Of a stretch of DNA of 64,000 bases, positions 43,704 through 54,189 are shown piece by piece (positions within the stretch are counted from its first letter, which is position 1; each line of letters opens with the position of its first letter). The stretch is from Ureibacillus thermophilus (GTDB lineage: Bacteria > Bacillota > Bacilli > Bacillales_A > Planococcaceae), in assembly GCF_004331915.1 (NCBI RefSeq), contig NZ_CP036528.1:289006-353005 (forward strand), written 5' to 3'. Under the pieces are notes generated by a model, which had not been told where the DNA came from, did not search any database, and saw only the letters and a program-made list of their open reading frames with translations. The position numbers and the translations under genes were made by a program.

Positions 43704-44753
43704 TCAGGCAACATCCCGTTTTCTTTTCAACCATGTCCATAAAATAACCGTCATGATAACAATTCCTAAATAACCCATTATGGCATATACCGTCCCTACA
43801 ATTGTCGTAAACCCGATGAAACTTGCAAAAAAGGCAGTGAGGGCAGATAATATGGCAAAGGGTTTATAGATTTTAGACTTTGGTGAAACAAAACGAACTA
43901 CAAAAGAATAGAGCACTCCCACCGATGTGCTATAAATCATCGCAATTAAAGCAACCGCCATCACCATCCCCGCAATAGGATGGATATTCATGGCAATGAT
44001 TAATGTAGGCATCGGTTTTCCTAGAATGACATTTAAATTTAAAAACAAACTGATATAAACTAAAAAGATTAGTCCGCCAAGAAGCAGTCCTCCAATAACA
44101 CCGCCCAATCCGGCTTCTTGTTTGCTTTTTGCCGTGCTGCCCATGACCGCTAGCATCGGTAGACCGACCCCCAAATTATAAGAAACATATAAAATAGCCC
44201 CCATCCACCAATGTCCATTGGCTGATAGTTCTGCCGCTTTTGCATATTCTGTGATATTTCCATCCATTGCCGAAACTGAGAACATGGCAATGCCAACAAT
44301 AATGAGGATTAAAAAAGGCACGGCGAAAGCAAGTACAGCCATAATTTTTTCCACGTTGAGCATCAAAGTTACAATGGTCAGACCCATCATCAAAAGCCTA
44401 CCAATAATGCCGTTTATACCAAAAAACACTTCCAATGCACTGGCGGCCCCTGCAAACATCGCAACAGTAATGCAAAAAGCAAACACTGTAATGAGGCAAT
44501 CGATGACAGCGCCAATGGTTGGCCCTGCAATAAAAAGCACCACTTCTTTATGAGAAGTTGTTTTTAAAGAATAACCTAAAGTCGCAATATTAGTTCCTAA
44601 AAAGGCAAAAAGGATGCTTGCAACGACGACCCCGAAAAGTCCATGCCAACCATAGGAGAGGAAAAAGTGCATAATCTCTTGTCCAGATGCAAAACCTCCT
44701 CCAACGGTTAATCCGACAAAGGCTCCCCCTATTTTTAAACTATTCCTCACCAT
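43704..44753 (-). CDS. YkvI-family membrane permease
   Basis: About 349 residues with ten hydrophobic helices. N-terminal SLKIGGAFVGLTVGGGFASGQEI is the family hallmark and resembles the first helix of LeuT-fold transporters. The substrate is unknown. Start: ATG 44753 (GGGGG close upstream), ATG 44762 or GTG 44750 are all possible. menC lies 26-35 bp upstream, in the same direction. Confidence 0.82.
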   Translation of the reverse strand: MVRNSLKIGGAFVGLTVGGGFASGQEIMHFFLSYGWHGLFGVVVASILFAFLGTNIATLGYSLKTTSHKEVVLFIAGPTIGAVIDCLITVFAFCITVAMFAGAASALEVFFGINGIIGRLLMMGLTIVTLMLNVEKIMAVLAFAVPFLILIIVGIAMFSVSAMDGNITEYAKAAELSANGHWWMGAILYVSYNLGVGLPMLAVMGSTAKSKQEAGLGGVIGGLLLGGLIFLVYISLFLNLNVILGKPMPTLIIAMNIHPIAGMVMAVALIAMIYSTSVGVLYSFVVRFVSPKSKIYKPFAILSALTAFFASFIGFTTIVGTVYAIMGYLGIVIMTVILWTWLKRKRDVA

Positions 44754-44787
44754 TTCCCCCATTTCTCAAATCAAAACATCAAGATAC

Positions 44788-45897
44788 TCATATAAGATAG
44801 GTTTTTGAGGAGACTGTGTATTTTTCAATCGCTTTTCGATTTGGTTCATATCCTATGCCAGCAGTTTGCGGCACTTGAATTGTTCCATTTGTAACAACGA
44901 CTTCCGGATGAATAATATCTTCTTCAAAATAATGGTTCGACCCTGCCGTATCTCCAGGCATCTCAAAATTGGATAGCGCGGTCAAAGCAATATTGTGGGC
45001 ACGTCCTATGCCAGCTTCAAGCATTCCGCCGCACCAAACGGGTATGCCTTTTGATTCACAATAGTCATGAATTTTGATTGCTTCTGAAATCCCCCCCACT
45101 CGTCCAATTTTGATATTGATGACGCCGCAGCTTTCCAGTTCAATTGCTTTCCGCGCATCTTCCAACGATAGAATGCTTTCATCTAAACAGATTGGCGTTT
45201 TCAATTGTTTTTGCAGGATGGAATGGTCAACAATATCATCGTAGGCTAATGGTTGTTCAATCATCATTAAGTCAAACTCGTCTAACTGTTTTAATATATT
45301 TAAATCCTTTAACGTATATGCAGAATTAGCATCGGCCATCATTGGCACCTTGGGGAAGGCCTCCCGCAGTTTACGGATGACTTCCACATCCCAGTCTGGT
45401 TTAATTTTTACTTTGATTCGTTTATATCCTTCTTCAATATATTTCCCTACTACTTCAATTTGTTTTTCAATCGTGGGTTGAATGCCAAGGCTAATGCCCA
45501 CATCAATTTCTTCTTTATTTCCTCCAAGAACTTTGGCCAGTGGTTGATTCATTTTTTGTGCATAAATGTCCCAAAGGGCTCCTTCAATTGCTGCTTTGGC
45601 CATATTGTTTCGGCGGATGCCTGAAAACCATTTGCTCGCATCATTGGGATGATGGATTTCCTTTTGCGAAAGAATCGGAATCAGGAAATCTTCTAACATA
45701 TGCCAACAAGTTTTAACCGTTTCTTCTGTATACCATGGCGCCTCAAAAGCAACACATTCCCCAAATCCAACGATGCCTTCTTCTGTCAAAATTTCTAATA
45801 ATAAAAACGATTTATCTTGAATGGTGCCGAAACTTGTCGTGAAGGAATGTTTCATAGGCATTTTTAAATATCGAACAATCACTTGATTAATTTTCAT
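44788..45897 (-). CDS. menC: o-Succinylbenzoate synthase / N-succinylamino-acid racemase
   Basis: 369 residues of the MenC-type enolase subgroup: KVK (162-164), metal ligands Asp189 (MMADANSAY), Glu214 ([11 protein letters not shown]), Asp239 (CLDES) and Lys263 in [31 protein letters not shown] and [15 protein letters not shown] are shared with Geobacillus OSBS/NSAR. It makes o-succinylbenzoate for menaquinone and may also racemise N-succinylamino acids. No other men gene is near, so the menaquinone role is by family, not context. Confidence 0.88.
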   Translation of the reverse strand: MKINQVIVRYLKMPMKHSFTTSFGTIQDKSFLLLEILTEEGIVGFGECVAFEAPWYTEETVKTCWHMLEDFLIPILSQKEIHHPNDASKWFSGIRRNNMAKAAIEGALWDIYAQKMNQPLAKVLGGNKEEIDVGISLGIQPTIEKQIEVVGKYIEEGYKRIKVKIKPDWDVEVIRKLREAFPKVPMMADANSAYTLKDLNILKQLDEFDLMMIEQPLAYDDIVDHSILQKQLKTPICLDESILSLEDARKAIELESCGVINIKIGRVGGISEAIKIHDYCESKGIPVWCGGMLEAGIGRAHNIALTALSNFEMPGDTAGSNHYFEEDIIHPEVVVTNGTIQVPQTAGIGYEPNRKAIEKYTVSSKTYLI

Positions 45898-46088
45898 TGG
45901 TGAAGTACCCCTTTTTTATAAGAAAAATAAATCCATTGTTGGTCCAGAATCATAAAAGTATATTTTCCTTTTATATTATAATTATTTATATCCTTCCCCT
46001 GAAGATGGTGGTTCTTATATAGTTTTAGCCCTTCTTCATCTTCATGCGGTTTATCATTATAGACTTTTATCTCATAAAAATCTATCAA
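45894..46088 (-). CDS. Doubtful 64-codon frame upstream of menC
   Basis: A frame from TTG 46088 ([20 protein letters not shown] ... KKGVLHQ) ends with TGA overlapping the menC start in the manner of coupled genes. It has no ribosome site and no recognised family. It may be the remains of a larger gene. Confidence 0.25.
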   Translation of the reverse strand: MIDFYEIKVYNDKPHEDEEGLKLYKNHHLQGKDINNYNIKGKYTFMILDQQWIYFSYKKGVLHQ

Positions 46089-46689
46089 CTTTTTTTTAAA
46101 TTATAAAAAAATTCAGCTAACTGTCCAATGTTTAAAACTATTAAATGAATAGGATATAAACAAAAGGAGGTGATGGATTTTAATATAAATTGATGAGATG
46201 GTTTCACGGGTGTAAACATTGAATAAATCTATAGTCAAGGATACCCATTTCTTACATTGTGAATATGCGCAAATACAGCCTTCTAATCCTCTCCAGAAAA
46301 GAACCTGTATTGGCTTCATAGAAACGGAATCTAGATTCCTTCACAATGGAAATGGTTTGGACGGCAAGTGTATCCTTGATTGGAATGCTTTTTTAGGTTG
46401 GCTTGATGGTAGATATCATTCAACGTTGTTCCTCCATTGCGCGTTGTAGGTCTCTCCGAAATCGCACTCCCATTAAGTATGCATCCTTTGGACGACGAGT
46501 GGTCCGTATGAAATTTTCTTCCGCATATTCCATTATCTCTTGAGGATGGTTTATCACCATCCTTTTTTTATTAGATTTCTATTTCTTGACGGACTCCCTG
46601 CCTTAGGGGTTAAATAGGAATAGACCTTTTCGACATACCGTCTTTTTTATTCTACAAAAATTAAACAATTTCTCTTAAAGGAGATTTTT
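46089..46689. other. 600-bp gap without a clear gene
   Basis: Holds a perfect ribosome-site-like AAAGGAGGTGAT at 46164-46175 with no good frame at the right distance, a weak plus-strand frame at 46219-46449 (TTG start, no family), and a plus-strand terminator at 46534-46568 (AGGATGG/CCATCCT then TTTTTTT). Together they suggest a lost or very short plus-strand transcription unit. Nothing else seen. Confidence 0.5.
46532..46569 (+). terminator. Orphan plus-strand terminator
   Basis: AGGATGGTTTATCACCATCC followed by TTTTTTTATT; no annotated gene precedes it. Confidence 0.75.
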
Positions 46690-47859
46690 ATGAAATCTAA
46701 ATCACAAAAACTCTCTTTGGCATTACTCCTCAGCAATATATTCATCATTTTTGTAGGCATTAGTTTAGTCCTTCCTGTCTTGCCTTCATTGATGAATGAA
46801 TTATCTATAAGCGGGACAATCGCAGGGAACATGGTTGCCACCTTTGCTTTGGCGCAGCTGATTGCTTCCCCTTTCACAGGAAAATGGACCGATAAGTATG
46901 GACGGAAAATCATGATTATTATCGGTCTTTTTTTATTTAGTTTTTCAGAGCTTTTATTCGGGATTGGGAAAAGCCTTGAAATGCTTTTTCTTTCAAGAAT
47001 TTTAGGGGGAGTTAGCGGCGCTTGCATCATGCCTGCCATTACGGCATTCATTGCCGACATTACATCAGAAAACGAGCGTCCAAAAGCCCTTGGATATATG
47101 TCCGCAGCAATTAACACCGGATTTATTGTAGGACCGGGGATTGGCGGATTTTTAGCGGAATTTGGAATTCGTGTGCCCTTTTTTGCGGCAAGCATTTTAG
47201 GCGCAATCGTAGCCATTGCCTCCATCTTCCTATTGAAAGAACCGGAACGCATGGAACAACCGGATAGCAAGAAAGGACAAAAAATCGGCTGGAAACGAAT
47301 TTTCATGCCGATGTATTTCATTTCTTTCGTTATTATTTTTCTTTCGACTTTTAGTTTGACTTCTTTTGAATCGTTGTTCAGCTTATTTATCGATCATAAA
47401 TTCGGATTTACACCGCGGGATATTGCCATTATCATTACAGGCAGCGGAACGGTTGGAGCAATAGCACAAATCTTGTTGTTTGATCGGCTTACGAAACGAT
47501 TGGGCGAAATTATGGTTGTCCGTTTAAGCTTAATCTTTTCTGCTCTATTAGTTTTCGTGATGACCATTGTAAGTTCTTATTGGTCCATTTTGTTGATATG
47601 CTGCATCGTATTCGTTGGATTTGATTTAGTTCGCCCCGGGATTACATCTTACCTTTCAAAAATTGCTGGAAATGAACAAGGATTCGTCGGCGGCATGAAC
47701 TCCATGTTTACAAGCATCGGAAATATTTTTGGACCTATTATCGGAGGCATTTTGTTTGATATCAATCTAAATTTCCCTTTCTATTTCGCAACGATTATGT
47801 TAATTTTCTGCATTGCCATTGCAATGTTTTGGAAAGAACCTAACCCATCAACCCTATAA
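46690..47859 (+). CDS. MFS drug-efflux transporter (NorA/TetA-like)
   Basis: 389 residues with 12 predicted helices. MFS motif A (GKWTDKYGRKIMIIIG) follows helix 2 and motif C (GFIVGPGIGGFLAEFG) lies in helix 5, the mark of proton antiport drug pumps. Substrate unknown; quinolone- or tetracycline-type pumps are the nearest relatives. AAAGGAG precedes ATG. Confidence 0.88.
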   Translation: MKSKSQKLSLALLLSNIFIIFVGISLVLPVLPSLMNELSISGTIAGNMVATFALAQLIASPFTGKWTDKYGRKIMIIIGLFLFSFSELLFGIGKSLEMLFLSRILGGVSGACIMPAITAFIADITSENERPKALGYMSAAINTGFIVGPGIGGFLAEFGIRVPFFAASILGAIVAIASIFLLKEPERMEQPDSKKGQKIGWKRIFMPMYFISFVIIFLSTFSLTSFESLFSLFIDHKFGFTPRDIAIIITGSGTVGAIAQILLFDRLTKRLGEIMVVRLSLIFSALLVFVMTIVSSYWSILLICCIVFVGFDLVRPGITSYLSKIAGNEQGFVGGMNSMFTSIGNIFGPIIGGILFDINLNFPFYFATIMLIFCIAIAMFWKEPNPSTL

Positions 47860-47907
47860 AAAAGGTGATTCAGATTCAAAGGCTGAACTGAATCACCTTT
47901 TATTTTA
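47859..47907. terminator. Bidirectional terminator
   Basis: AAAGGTGATTCAG and CTGAATCACCTTTT pair with T-runs on both strands, between the converging MFS and MMPL genes. Confidence 0.88.
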
Positions 47908-50900
47908 TTATTCTTTTTTCCTTGTAGCGATTGTCTTCGCTTTATGGGTTAACCCCATTACAGCCGGCATAAATGATGGAAGCATCACTAAACTTAACAT
48001 GACTAAACCAACTACTACAATTACCGCTATTTGAATTAATGAAACAATTCCTGATGGCAACAGCGCCGCAAATGTGCCGCCTAAAATTAAGGCAGCAGAT
48101 ATGACAACTCCTCCAATTTGCTTTTCCGCATCAATGATGGCTTCATACCCTTGATCTATATTTTCTAAGTATCGCATCATGAGGAAAATGCTATAGTCTA
48201 CACCAAGAGTGATGATCATAATGAAGCTGAAGAATGGCACATTCCAACCGAACATACTTTGATTAATTGTATATTCACTGATGATTTCGGATGCTCCTAA
48301 AGCTGTGAAATAAGCAATAATAAGGGATGCCATGATTAACAATGTTTGCCAGAAAGATTTTGTAATGATTAATAGAACTATGGCAATACCAGCCAGCATA
48401 ATAGAAATGGTTCTTGCAAAGTCACCGGATGATACATTTCGCAAATCCACGTTTTGCGCAGATTTTCCTCCCAATGCTACTTGTGCATCACTAAAGCTTA
48501 AACCTTTTACCGTTCCTTTTACTTGTTCATCGATTTTTTCAATGATGGACATCGCTTCTTGTGAGTACGGATTAACATCTAAAATAATATTGATTTTCGC
48601 TATTTTGCGATCTTCTGACATATACATATCTAAACTTTCTTTAAATTCTTCCCCATCCAGCACTTCTTGAGGAATATAAAAGACTTCATCGGATGTAGAT
48701 GTCAATTCTGTTAAATAATCTTGCGCTTCTACAAGTCCCTCTTTAATTTGCGATAAGCCTTCTGTACTTTGTGATAAGCCAGATTGCAGTTCGCCCATTT
48801 TATCCTGCAATGTTGCCAATCCTTGCTGCAATTGCAGCTGCCCTTCATTTACCGCCTTCAATCCGGACTGCAATCGGTTGGTATTATCAAGAATTGTAGC
48901 AGTCCCTTCTGCCCCACTCTGCAATCCATTAGCAAGAGTTGAAGCCCCAGATTGAAGCTGCGCTACCCCCTGTTCCATTTTCTCTAAACCGCCAGTAATT
49001 TGCGCCATGGAAGCATTGGCAGCTTGGAAGGATTTCAATACCTCATTATATTTTGGCGTGATGGACTTTAGCTGTCCTAATAAAACTTCTGTCTGCGCTT
49101 TTCCTTGTTCCGCTATATGAAGAGCTTGCGTTAATTCCTCTCCATTCAATTCAGGATTTTTTGCCATCGCCGCTTTCAACGATTGTTCAATGGCCGAATA
49201 ACTGTTATACATTTGTTCAACGGCGCTTGAAATGGTTGCAAAGAAATCACTAAAGGAGCTGAATCCATTCTCCAACTCTCCATAACTATTTTGGAGAATC
49301 GTTGCCCCTTGACGCAGTGTTTGAATATTTTCCTTTAAAGCGGATAAACCGTTGCTGATTTCTTCCGCCCCTTCTGCCCCATTTTTAAATCCTTGAGACA
49401 ACTGGCTTAAGGCATTATTTAATTGGCCGACGCCCTGTTCCATTTCTTTTGTGCCGTCAATCAGCTGTTGTATACTGTCAAATTTGCTGCCATCCACTTT
49501 TCCTACTTCTTTGTCTGCTTCAGATAATCCTTCGTGTATTTGAGTTACTCCTTCTTCAGCACTTCCAAGCCCTTCTGTTAATGTATTCACTTGGTCTTGC
49601 ACGTATAATTCCTTAATTTTTTCGCCTGCAGGACGAGTAACAGAATAAACTTCCGATACGCCCTTCACTTTTGAGATAGCCTCCGTCAACTTATCCAAAT
49701 CTTGCAAAGCTTTTTGGGTTGCTAAGGATTCCTCCGATTGAATCATTAAGTATGTCGGTGCTGAAAAACCTGCTGGGAAATGCTCTTCAATCACATTAAT
49801 CGCTTGTTTTGATTCATATTTATCATTAATTTCCACTAAATCGTTATAGTTTAACTCGCCGGAATTGGAAATAATAAAAGGTATGCAAATAACCGCAATA
49901 ATCGCAAGGGCGGAAAGCGGTCGATACAAGGAAAATTTCGATAGAACCTTCCATAATTTATTCTCTTGATGACCTTTTACCTGTTGAGCAGGCCAAAACA
50001 TTTTATAACCAAGAACTGCCATGAAGAAAGGATTTAACGTAATCAGTACTAATAGCAGCACTGCAACCCCAATGGCCACTGCAGACGTGGCTTGGTATAA
50101 TTTAAAGTCAGCTAAATACAACGCCATAAACCCGATAAACACTGCCATGCCGCTGTAGATGACCGTTTTCCCAGCAGTGTGGTACGTTTCCGTAATCGCT
50201 TTTAAAATATGGCCGCCTTTGCTGACTTCTTCTTTGAACCGATTGTAAAGAAGAATATTATAATCTGTACCAATACCAAATAAAACTACCACAATAAACA
50301 CTTGCGTAAAGTTTGAAAATGGATAATCCAAGTGTTCTACCAACTGAGCGACGATGCCAAGGGAAACGATATAGGAAACCCCAACAGTAATAAGCGAAAT
50401 TAAAGGAACAATCGGCGAACGGAACACAAGAACTAATACAATTAAAATAAAGACAACCGCAATGATTTCCGTCTTTTTAATCCCCTCTTGAGAGGACTTT
50501 GCAAAATCATCCAGTACAATATCCGTACCTGTAAAATAAGTATCCACCGTTTTCGTGTCAGCCAGTTTTCGCAATTGCTGCGCGACTTCTTCAACGGTTC
50601 TCATATCCTTTTCTACTGCTATTTGCATTAAAATCGTCGTGCCATCTTTTGAAACTAATTGTTTTTCCGTTTCTTCGCTTTCGTTATAGGCTAAAATATT
50701 AGTAATACCAAGTTCATCCTGCTTTTCCCGATAAACCTGAATCAATTCATCAATTTCATTTTTCTGCTCATCTGTCATTTTTTCTTTACTATGAAAAACG
50801 GCTATAAATTGATAGTTTTCCTTGCCGTCTGCCTGCATCTCTGTCTGCAGCCGCTCAGCGATGGCGCTTTGAACATAGCTGGGCATTTGGATTTGCCCTT

Positions 50901-51012
50901 TTTCCCGAACCAATATATCTAAATTTGGCATCGTTATAATCATGATGATGGAAAGAACGAGCCAAAAAATAAAAGATGCGGTGCGAACATTGAGCCAATC
51001 TCTTCCTCTCAA
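47908..51012 (-). CDS. MMPL/RND-family transporter (YdfJ/YhgE-like) with coiled-coil insert
   Basis: 1034 residues. Two six-helix MMPL halves (about 150-370 and 840-1010, with GIGTDYNILLYNRF and LGVDYSIFLMMRY motifs) flank a 450-residue soluble region whose middle has repeated L-x3-L-x2-G heptads (MEQGVGQLNNALSQLSQG, LQSGASTLANGLQSG), predicted to form a long coiled coil. Such proteins move lipids or hydrophobic compounds across the membrane. TTG start with AAAGGAG 9 nt upstream. The divergent TetR gene is the likely regulator. Confidence 0.9.
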   Translation of the reverse strand: MRGRDWLNVRTASFIFWLVLSIIMIITMPNLDILVREKGQIQMPSYVQSAIAERLQTEMQADGKENYQFIAVFHSKEKMTDEQKNEIDELIQVYREKQDELGITNILAYNESEETEKQLVSKDGTTILMQIAVEKDMRTVEEVAQQLRKLADTKTVDTYFTGTDIVLDDFAKSSQEGIKKTEIIAVVFILIVLVLVFRSPIVPLISLITVGVSYIVSLGIVAQLVEHLDYPFSNFTQVFIVVVLFGIGTDYNILLYNRFKEEVSKGGHILKAITETYHTAGKTVIYSGMAVFIGFMALYLADFKLYQATSAVAIGVAVLLLVLITLNPFFMAVLGYKMFWPAQQVKGHQENKLWKVLSKFSLYRPLSALAIIAVICIPFIISNSGELNYNDLVEINDKYESKQAINVIEEHFPAGFSAPTYLMIQSEESLATQKALQDLDKLTEAISKVKGVSEVYSVTRPAGEKIKELYVQDQVNTLTEGLGSAEEGVTQIHEGLSEADKEVGKVDGSKFDSIQQLIDGTKEMEQGVGQLNNALSQLSQGFKNGAEGAEEISNGLSALKENIQTLRQGATILQNSYGELENGFSSFSDFFATISSAVEQMYNSYSAIEQSLKAAMAKNPELNGEELTQALHIAEQGKAQTEVLLGQLKSITPKYNEVLKSFQAANASMAQITGGLEKMEQGVAQLQSGASTLANGLQSGAEGTATILDNTNRLQSGLKAVNEGQLQLQQGLATLQDKMGELQSGLSQSTEGLSQIKEGLVEAQDYLTELTSTSDEVFYIPQEVLDGEEFKESLDMYMSEDRKIAKINIILDVNPYSQEAMSIIEKIDEQVKGTVKGLSFSDAQVALGGKSAQNVDLRNVSSGDFARTISIMLAGIAIVLLIITKSFWQTLLIMASLIIAYFTALGASEIISEYTINQSMFGWNVPFFSFIMIITLGVDYSIFLMMRYLENIDQGYEAIIDAEKQIGGVVISAALILGGTFAALLPSGIVSLIQIAVIVVVGLVMLSLVMLPSFMPAVMGLTHKAKTIATRKKE

Positions 51013-51070
51013 ATTATCAAACTCCTTTCTTAAAAGAATTTTTTTAAAAATCTAATAATAAACTAGCATG

Positions 51071-51108
51071 AAATAGCAAAATCGAACATAGACAAAACAT
51101 CGCTATTT
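51071..51108. promoter_or_regulatory. Possible TetR operator
   Basis: AAATAGC (51071) and GCTATTT (51102) are inverted repeats in the 110-bp space between the divergent TetR and MMPL starts; the arms are far apart (24 bp), so this is tentative. Confidence 0.3.
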
Positions 51109-51143
51109 GTTTAAATACTCATTTGCGGAGGATGGACACTTCC

Positions 51144-51710
51144 ATGAAAAATAACCATGAAACGAAAAAACTTCTTTCCAGCTCATTAAAAGAATTGATG
51201 AAGAAAAAGCCTGTTGAACAAATTTCCATTCGAGAAATTACAGAATTAGCAGGTCTCAATAGACAAACCTTTTATTACCACTTTGAAGATATTTATGATT
51301 TATTGAAATGGACTTTCCAACAAGAAGCTCTTGTCCTGATTGATGTTCATGAGAGTGCAAAGGTTTGGCAGGAAGGGTTGCTGCAGCTTTTCCATTACTT
51401 AGATGAAAACCGCGACATTTGTTTATGCGCCCTTCAATCATTGGGAAGAGAACATATTAAACGATTTTTCTATTCAGATATTCATGATATTATTTATCGT
51501 GTAGTTTATGAATTTGGTATAAAACTTCAAGCGCAAAAAGAATATGTATCCTTTTTATCCCATTTTTTTACTTTATCCCTCGGAGCCATTGTGGAAAGCT
51601 GGCTGAATGGAGAATTAGAACAATCACCTGAAGAATTAGTTAATATGATCGATTTGTTTGTTCAAGACCAGCTGCGGGGTGCAGAACAGCGCATCTTCAA
51701 TCATAAATAA
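51144..51710 (+). CDS. TetR/AcrR-family regulator
   Basis: About 188 residues. HTH: KKPVEQISIREITELAGLNRQTFYYHFEDIYDLL at about 20-55, with the C-terminal ligand-binding helices typical of the DhaS-type TetR branch. Divergent from the MMPL transporter, which it probably represses. Start uncertain: ATG 51144 lies 12 nt after GGAGG; ATG 51132 directly abuts it. Confidence 0.86.
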   Translation: MKNNHETKKLLSSSLKELMKKKPVEQISIREITELAGLNRQTFYYHFEDIYDLLKWTFQQEALVLIDVHESAKVWQEGLLQLFHYLDENRDICLCALQSLGREHIKRFFYSDIHDIIYRVVYEFGIKLQAQKEYVSFLSHFFTLSLGAIVESWLNGELEQSPEELVNMIDLFVQDQLRGAEQRIFNHK

Positions 51711-51811
51711 TATTTTTAAATATCATCCATCATATATAATGAATTTAGAAGCTAATAAAACAAAAGAATTTACATTCTCGCGCTTCAGTACACTCATAAA
51801 GGGGGATTTAT

Positions 51812-53005
51812 ATGGGAAAAACATCAAAAGAAATCATTGAAATGACTGATAAGTATGGTGCCAACAATTATAAGCCGCTGCCGGTTGTCATTAGTGAAGC
51901 GGAAGGCGTATGGGTGAAGGATCCTGAAGGAAATCAATATATGGATATGCTTTCTGCTTACTCTGCTCTCAATCAAGGGCACCGTCATCCAAAAATTATT
52001 CAAGCTTTAAAAGAGCAAGCAGATCGGGTGACTTTAACTTCCCGGGCCTTTCACAACGACCAGCTGGGTCCATGGTACGAAAAACTCTGCAAAATTACAG
52101 GGAAAAATATGGTGTTACCGATGAATACCGGTGCTGAAGCTGTGGAATCAGCCATTAAAGTTGCTCGTCGATGGGCTTATGATGTAAAAGGGGTAGAAGA
52201 AGATAAAGCTGAAATTATCGGCTGCATTGGTAATTTCCACGGACGTACATTGCTTCCGGTTTCGCTTTCATCAGAGAAGGAATATCAGCGCGGTTTCGGA
52301 CCATTAATTCCAGGCATCAAACTAATTCCATACGGCGATATTGAAGCCCTTAAACAAGCTATTACGCCAAACACGGCAGCTTTTATTGTTGAACCGATTC
52401 AAGGAGAAGCTGGGATTATCGTGCCGCCTGAAGGTTTTTTAAAAGCGGCTCAGCAAGTTTGCAAAGAGCAAAATGTATTGTTGATTGCGGATGAAATTCA
52501 AACAGGCCTCGGCCGCACTGGAAAAATGTTTGCCTGTGAATGGGAAGATGTTGTGCCGGATGTTTACATTCTCGGAAAAGCGCTTGGCGGAGGTGTCATC
52601 CCTATTTCAGCTGTTGTGGCTAACAGCGATATTTTAGGGGTTTTAAATCCAGGTTCCCATGGTTCTACCTTTGGAGGCAACCCTCTCGCATGCGCCGTGT
52701 CCATCGCTAGCCTCGATGTCATTGAAGAGGAAAAATTAGCAGAACGTTCACTGGAACTAGGCGAATACTTCAAAGGGGAACTGCAAAAAATCAATTCCCC
52801 TGTCATTAAAGAAGTGCGAGGAAAAGGATTGTTTATCGGTGTGGAACTGAAAGAAGCAGCCCGGAAATATTGTGAACAATTAATGGAAAAAGGACTGTTA
52901 TGTAAAGAAACTCATGAATATGTAATTCGCTTTGCTCCCCCATTAATCATTACAAAAGAACAGATTGATTGGGCACTGGAACGGATTAAAGAAGTCCTAG
53001 AGTAA
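51812..53005 (+). CDS. rocD: Ornithine aminotransferase
   Basis: 397-residue PLP enzyme of class [41 protein letters not shown] and the cofactor Lys in [28 protein letters not shown] and [14 protein letters not shown] are typical of RocD. It converts ornithine and 2-oxoglutarate to glutamate semialdehyde. No arginine-degradation partner is adjacent. AAGGGGG precedes ATG; repeat A3 follows. Confidence 0.93.
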   Translation: MGKTSKEIIEMTDKYGANNYKPLPVVISEAEGVWVKDPEGNQYMDMLSAYSALNQGHRHPKIIQALKEQADRVTLTSRAFHNDQLGPWYEKLCKITGKNMVLPMNTGAEAVESAIKVARRWAYDVKGVEEDKAEIIGCIGNFHGRTLLPVSLSSEKEYQRGFGPLIPGIKLIPYGDIEALKQAITPNTAAFIVEPIQGEAGIIVPPEGFLKAAQQVCKEQNVLLIADEIQTGLGRTGKMFACEWEDVVPDVYILGKALGGGVIPISAVVANSDILGVLNPGSHGSTFGGNPLACAVSIASLDVIEEEKLAERSLELGEYFKGELQKINSPVIKEVRGKGLFIGVELKEAARKYCEQLMEKGLLCKETHEYVIRFAPPLIITKEQIDWALERIKEVLE

Positions 53006-53049
53006 ACCGGGAAGGCATTAGGAAAATATTCTAATAGTCCTCTACAATA

Positions 53050-53380
53050 GAGGCTGGGACATAAACAAAAAATGAAAGGGGCAATTGAAAGAGTTTTGAT
53101 AAAAAATTGATATAACGAAAAATTGATTGGAGTGACGGGGCGAGTTCCTGTCGCGCACGCTTAGTCGCAAAGCGGAGCAAGCTCAAGGAAGTAAATTCAA
53201 AGCTTTCCTGCGACGAGCCCTCTCGAGACCACGAGGAGCGAAGGAATGAATCAGAGGAGGCTCGAGCCGGGCCCGCGGAAAGCGTCCCCGGAACGGAAAT
53301 CAATTTTAATAACATATCAAAAAAACATCATTTTCTCCAAGGAGAAAATGATGTTTTTTTAGATTTGTCCAACCTCTTTT
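53050..53380 (+). repeat. Repeat family A, copy A3
   Basis: Full copy, 45 bp after the rocD stop in sense, ending with a terminator (ACATCATTTTCTCC/GGAGAAAATGATGT, TTTTTTT at 53326-53361) and AGATTTGTCCAACCTC, an imperfect inverse of its first bases. Carries 28 bp in the core (GGAGCAAGCTCAAGGAAGTA...) that A2 lacks. The remaining gap 53381-53571 shows only a GGGGAT/ATCCCC mini-hairpin near 53448. Confidence 0.85.
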
Positions 53381-53571
53381 TGTTTTTAAAGTGGGGAAAT
53401 GCCTCAAATCGGCTAATTGTAATCTATTGGAAAATACAGCAAAAGGTGGGGATACATCCGCAAATCCCCAGTCACTGACAAACGTTCATGCCCTTCCTCA
53501 TCTATATGAGCTGTTCTTTGAAGAGCAAACAATATTTAGCTATAGTATAAATACATAAGTGAGGGATGAAG

Positions 53572-54126
53572 ATGATTCAATCGCTATACGTATCAGGTTA
53601 CAAATCCCATGAGCTGGGGATATTTCATGCAAAACATCCGGGTATCCAAATCATTAAAAAAGCTTTAGAAAATGAATTAAGAAGATTAATCCATGAAGGA
53701 TTGGAATGGGTCATTATCAGCGGACAACCCGGAGTTGAAACATGGACTGCCGAAGTTGTGATTGGGCTAAAAGAAGAATTTCCACAATTCAAATACTCCG
53801 TTATTACTCCATTTTTGGATATGGAAAAAAACTGGAATGAAGAAAAGCAGGAAAAATATGCCTATATTCTGAGTAAAGCCGATTTCGTGACAAGCGTAAC
53901 AAAAAGACCTTATGAAGCTCCTTGGCAATTTGTTGAAAAGGACAAATTCATTATCCAAAATACCGATGCCCTCCTCCTTGTCTATGATGAGGAACATGAA
54001 GGATCTCCAAAATATTTAAAGCGGCTTGTGGAGAAATATATGGAACGAAACGAATATGAACTTTTTACAATCACTTCTTACGATTTACAAACCATTGCGG
54101 AAGAAATCATGAGGTCTGAATGGTAA
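53572..54126 (+). CDS. ypsA: YpsA-like SLOG-fold protein (DUF1273)
   Basis: 184 residues with a SLOG/Rossmann-like fold: SLYVSGYKSHELGIF at the start, WVIISGQPGVETWTAEVV and NTDALLLVYDEEHEGSPKYL, the usual DUF1273 motifs. YpsA proteins affect cell division and redox balance in Bacillus; binding of a nucleotide-derived ligand is suspected. Length normal. ATG 53572 has GAGGG 6 nt upstream; ATG 53566 overlaps it. Confidence 0.88.
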   Translation: MIQSLYVSGYKSHELGIFHAKHPGIQIIKKALENELRRLIHEGLEWVIISGQPGVETWTAEVVIGLKEEFPQFKYSVITPFLDMEKNWNEEKQEKYAYILSKADFVTSVTKRPYEAPWQFVEKDKFIIQNTDALLLVYDEEHEGSPKYLKRLVEKYMERNEYELFTITSYDLQTIAEEIMRSEW

Positions 54127-54154
54127 TGTTTATAAAATTATTGAAATTTTCTTG

Positions 54155-54187
54155 TTGACATTTTAATTGATAATGATTATCATTATC
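54155..54187 (+). promoter_or_regulatory. Fur-box promoter
   Basis: TTGACA (54155-54160), 17-nt spacer, TATCAT (54178-54183), with a near-perfect 19-bp Fur box GATAATGATTATCATTATC (54169-54187) over the -10. Transcription should start near 54190 and be strong when iron is scarce. Confidence 0.85.
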
Positions 54188-54189
54188 GT

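Noticed and set aside
46647-47321. Long minus-strand frame opposite the MFS gene
   Set aside because: Composition (many Met, Ile, Pro, Lys) is that of antisense to a membrane protein; the plus-strand gene has a ribosome site and MFS motifs.
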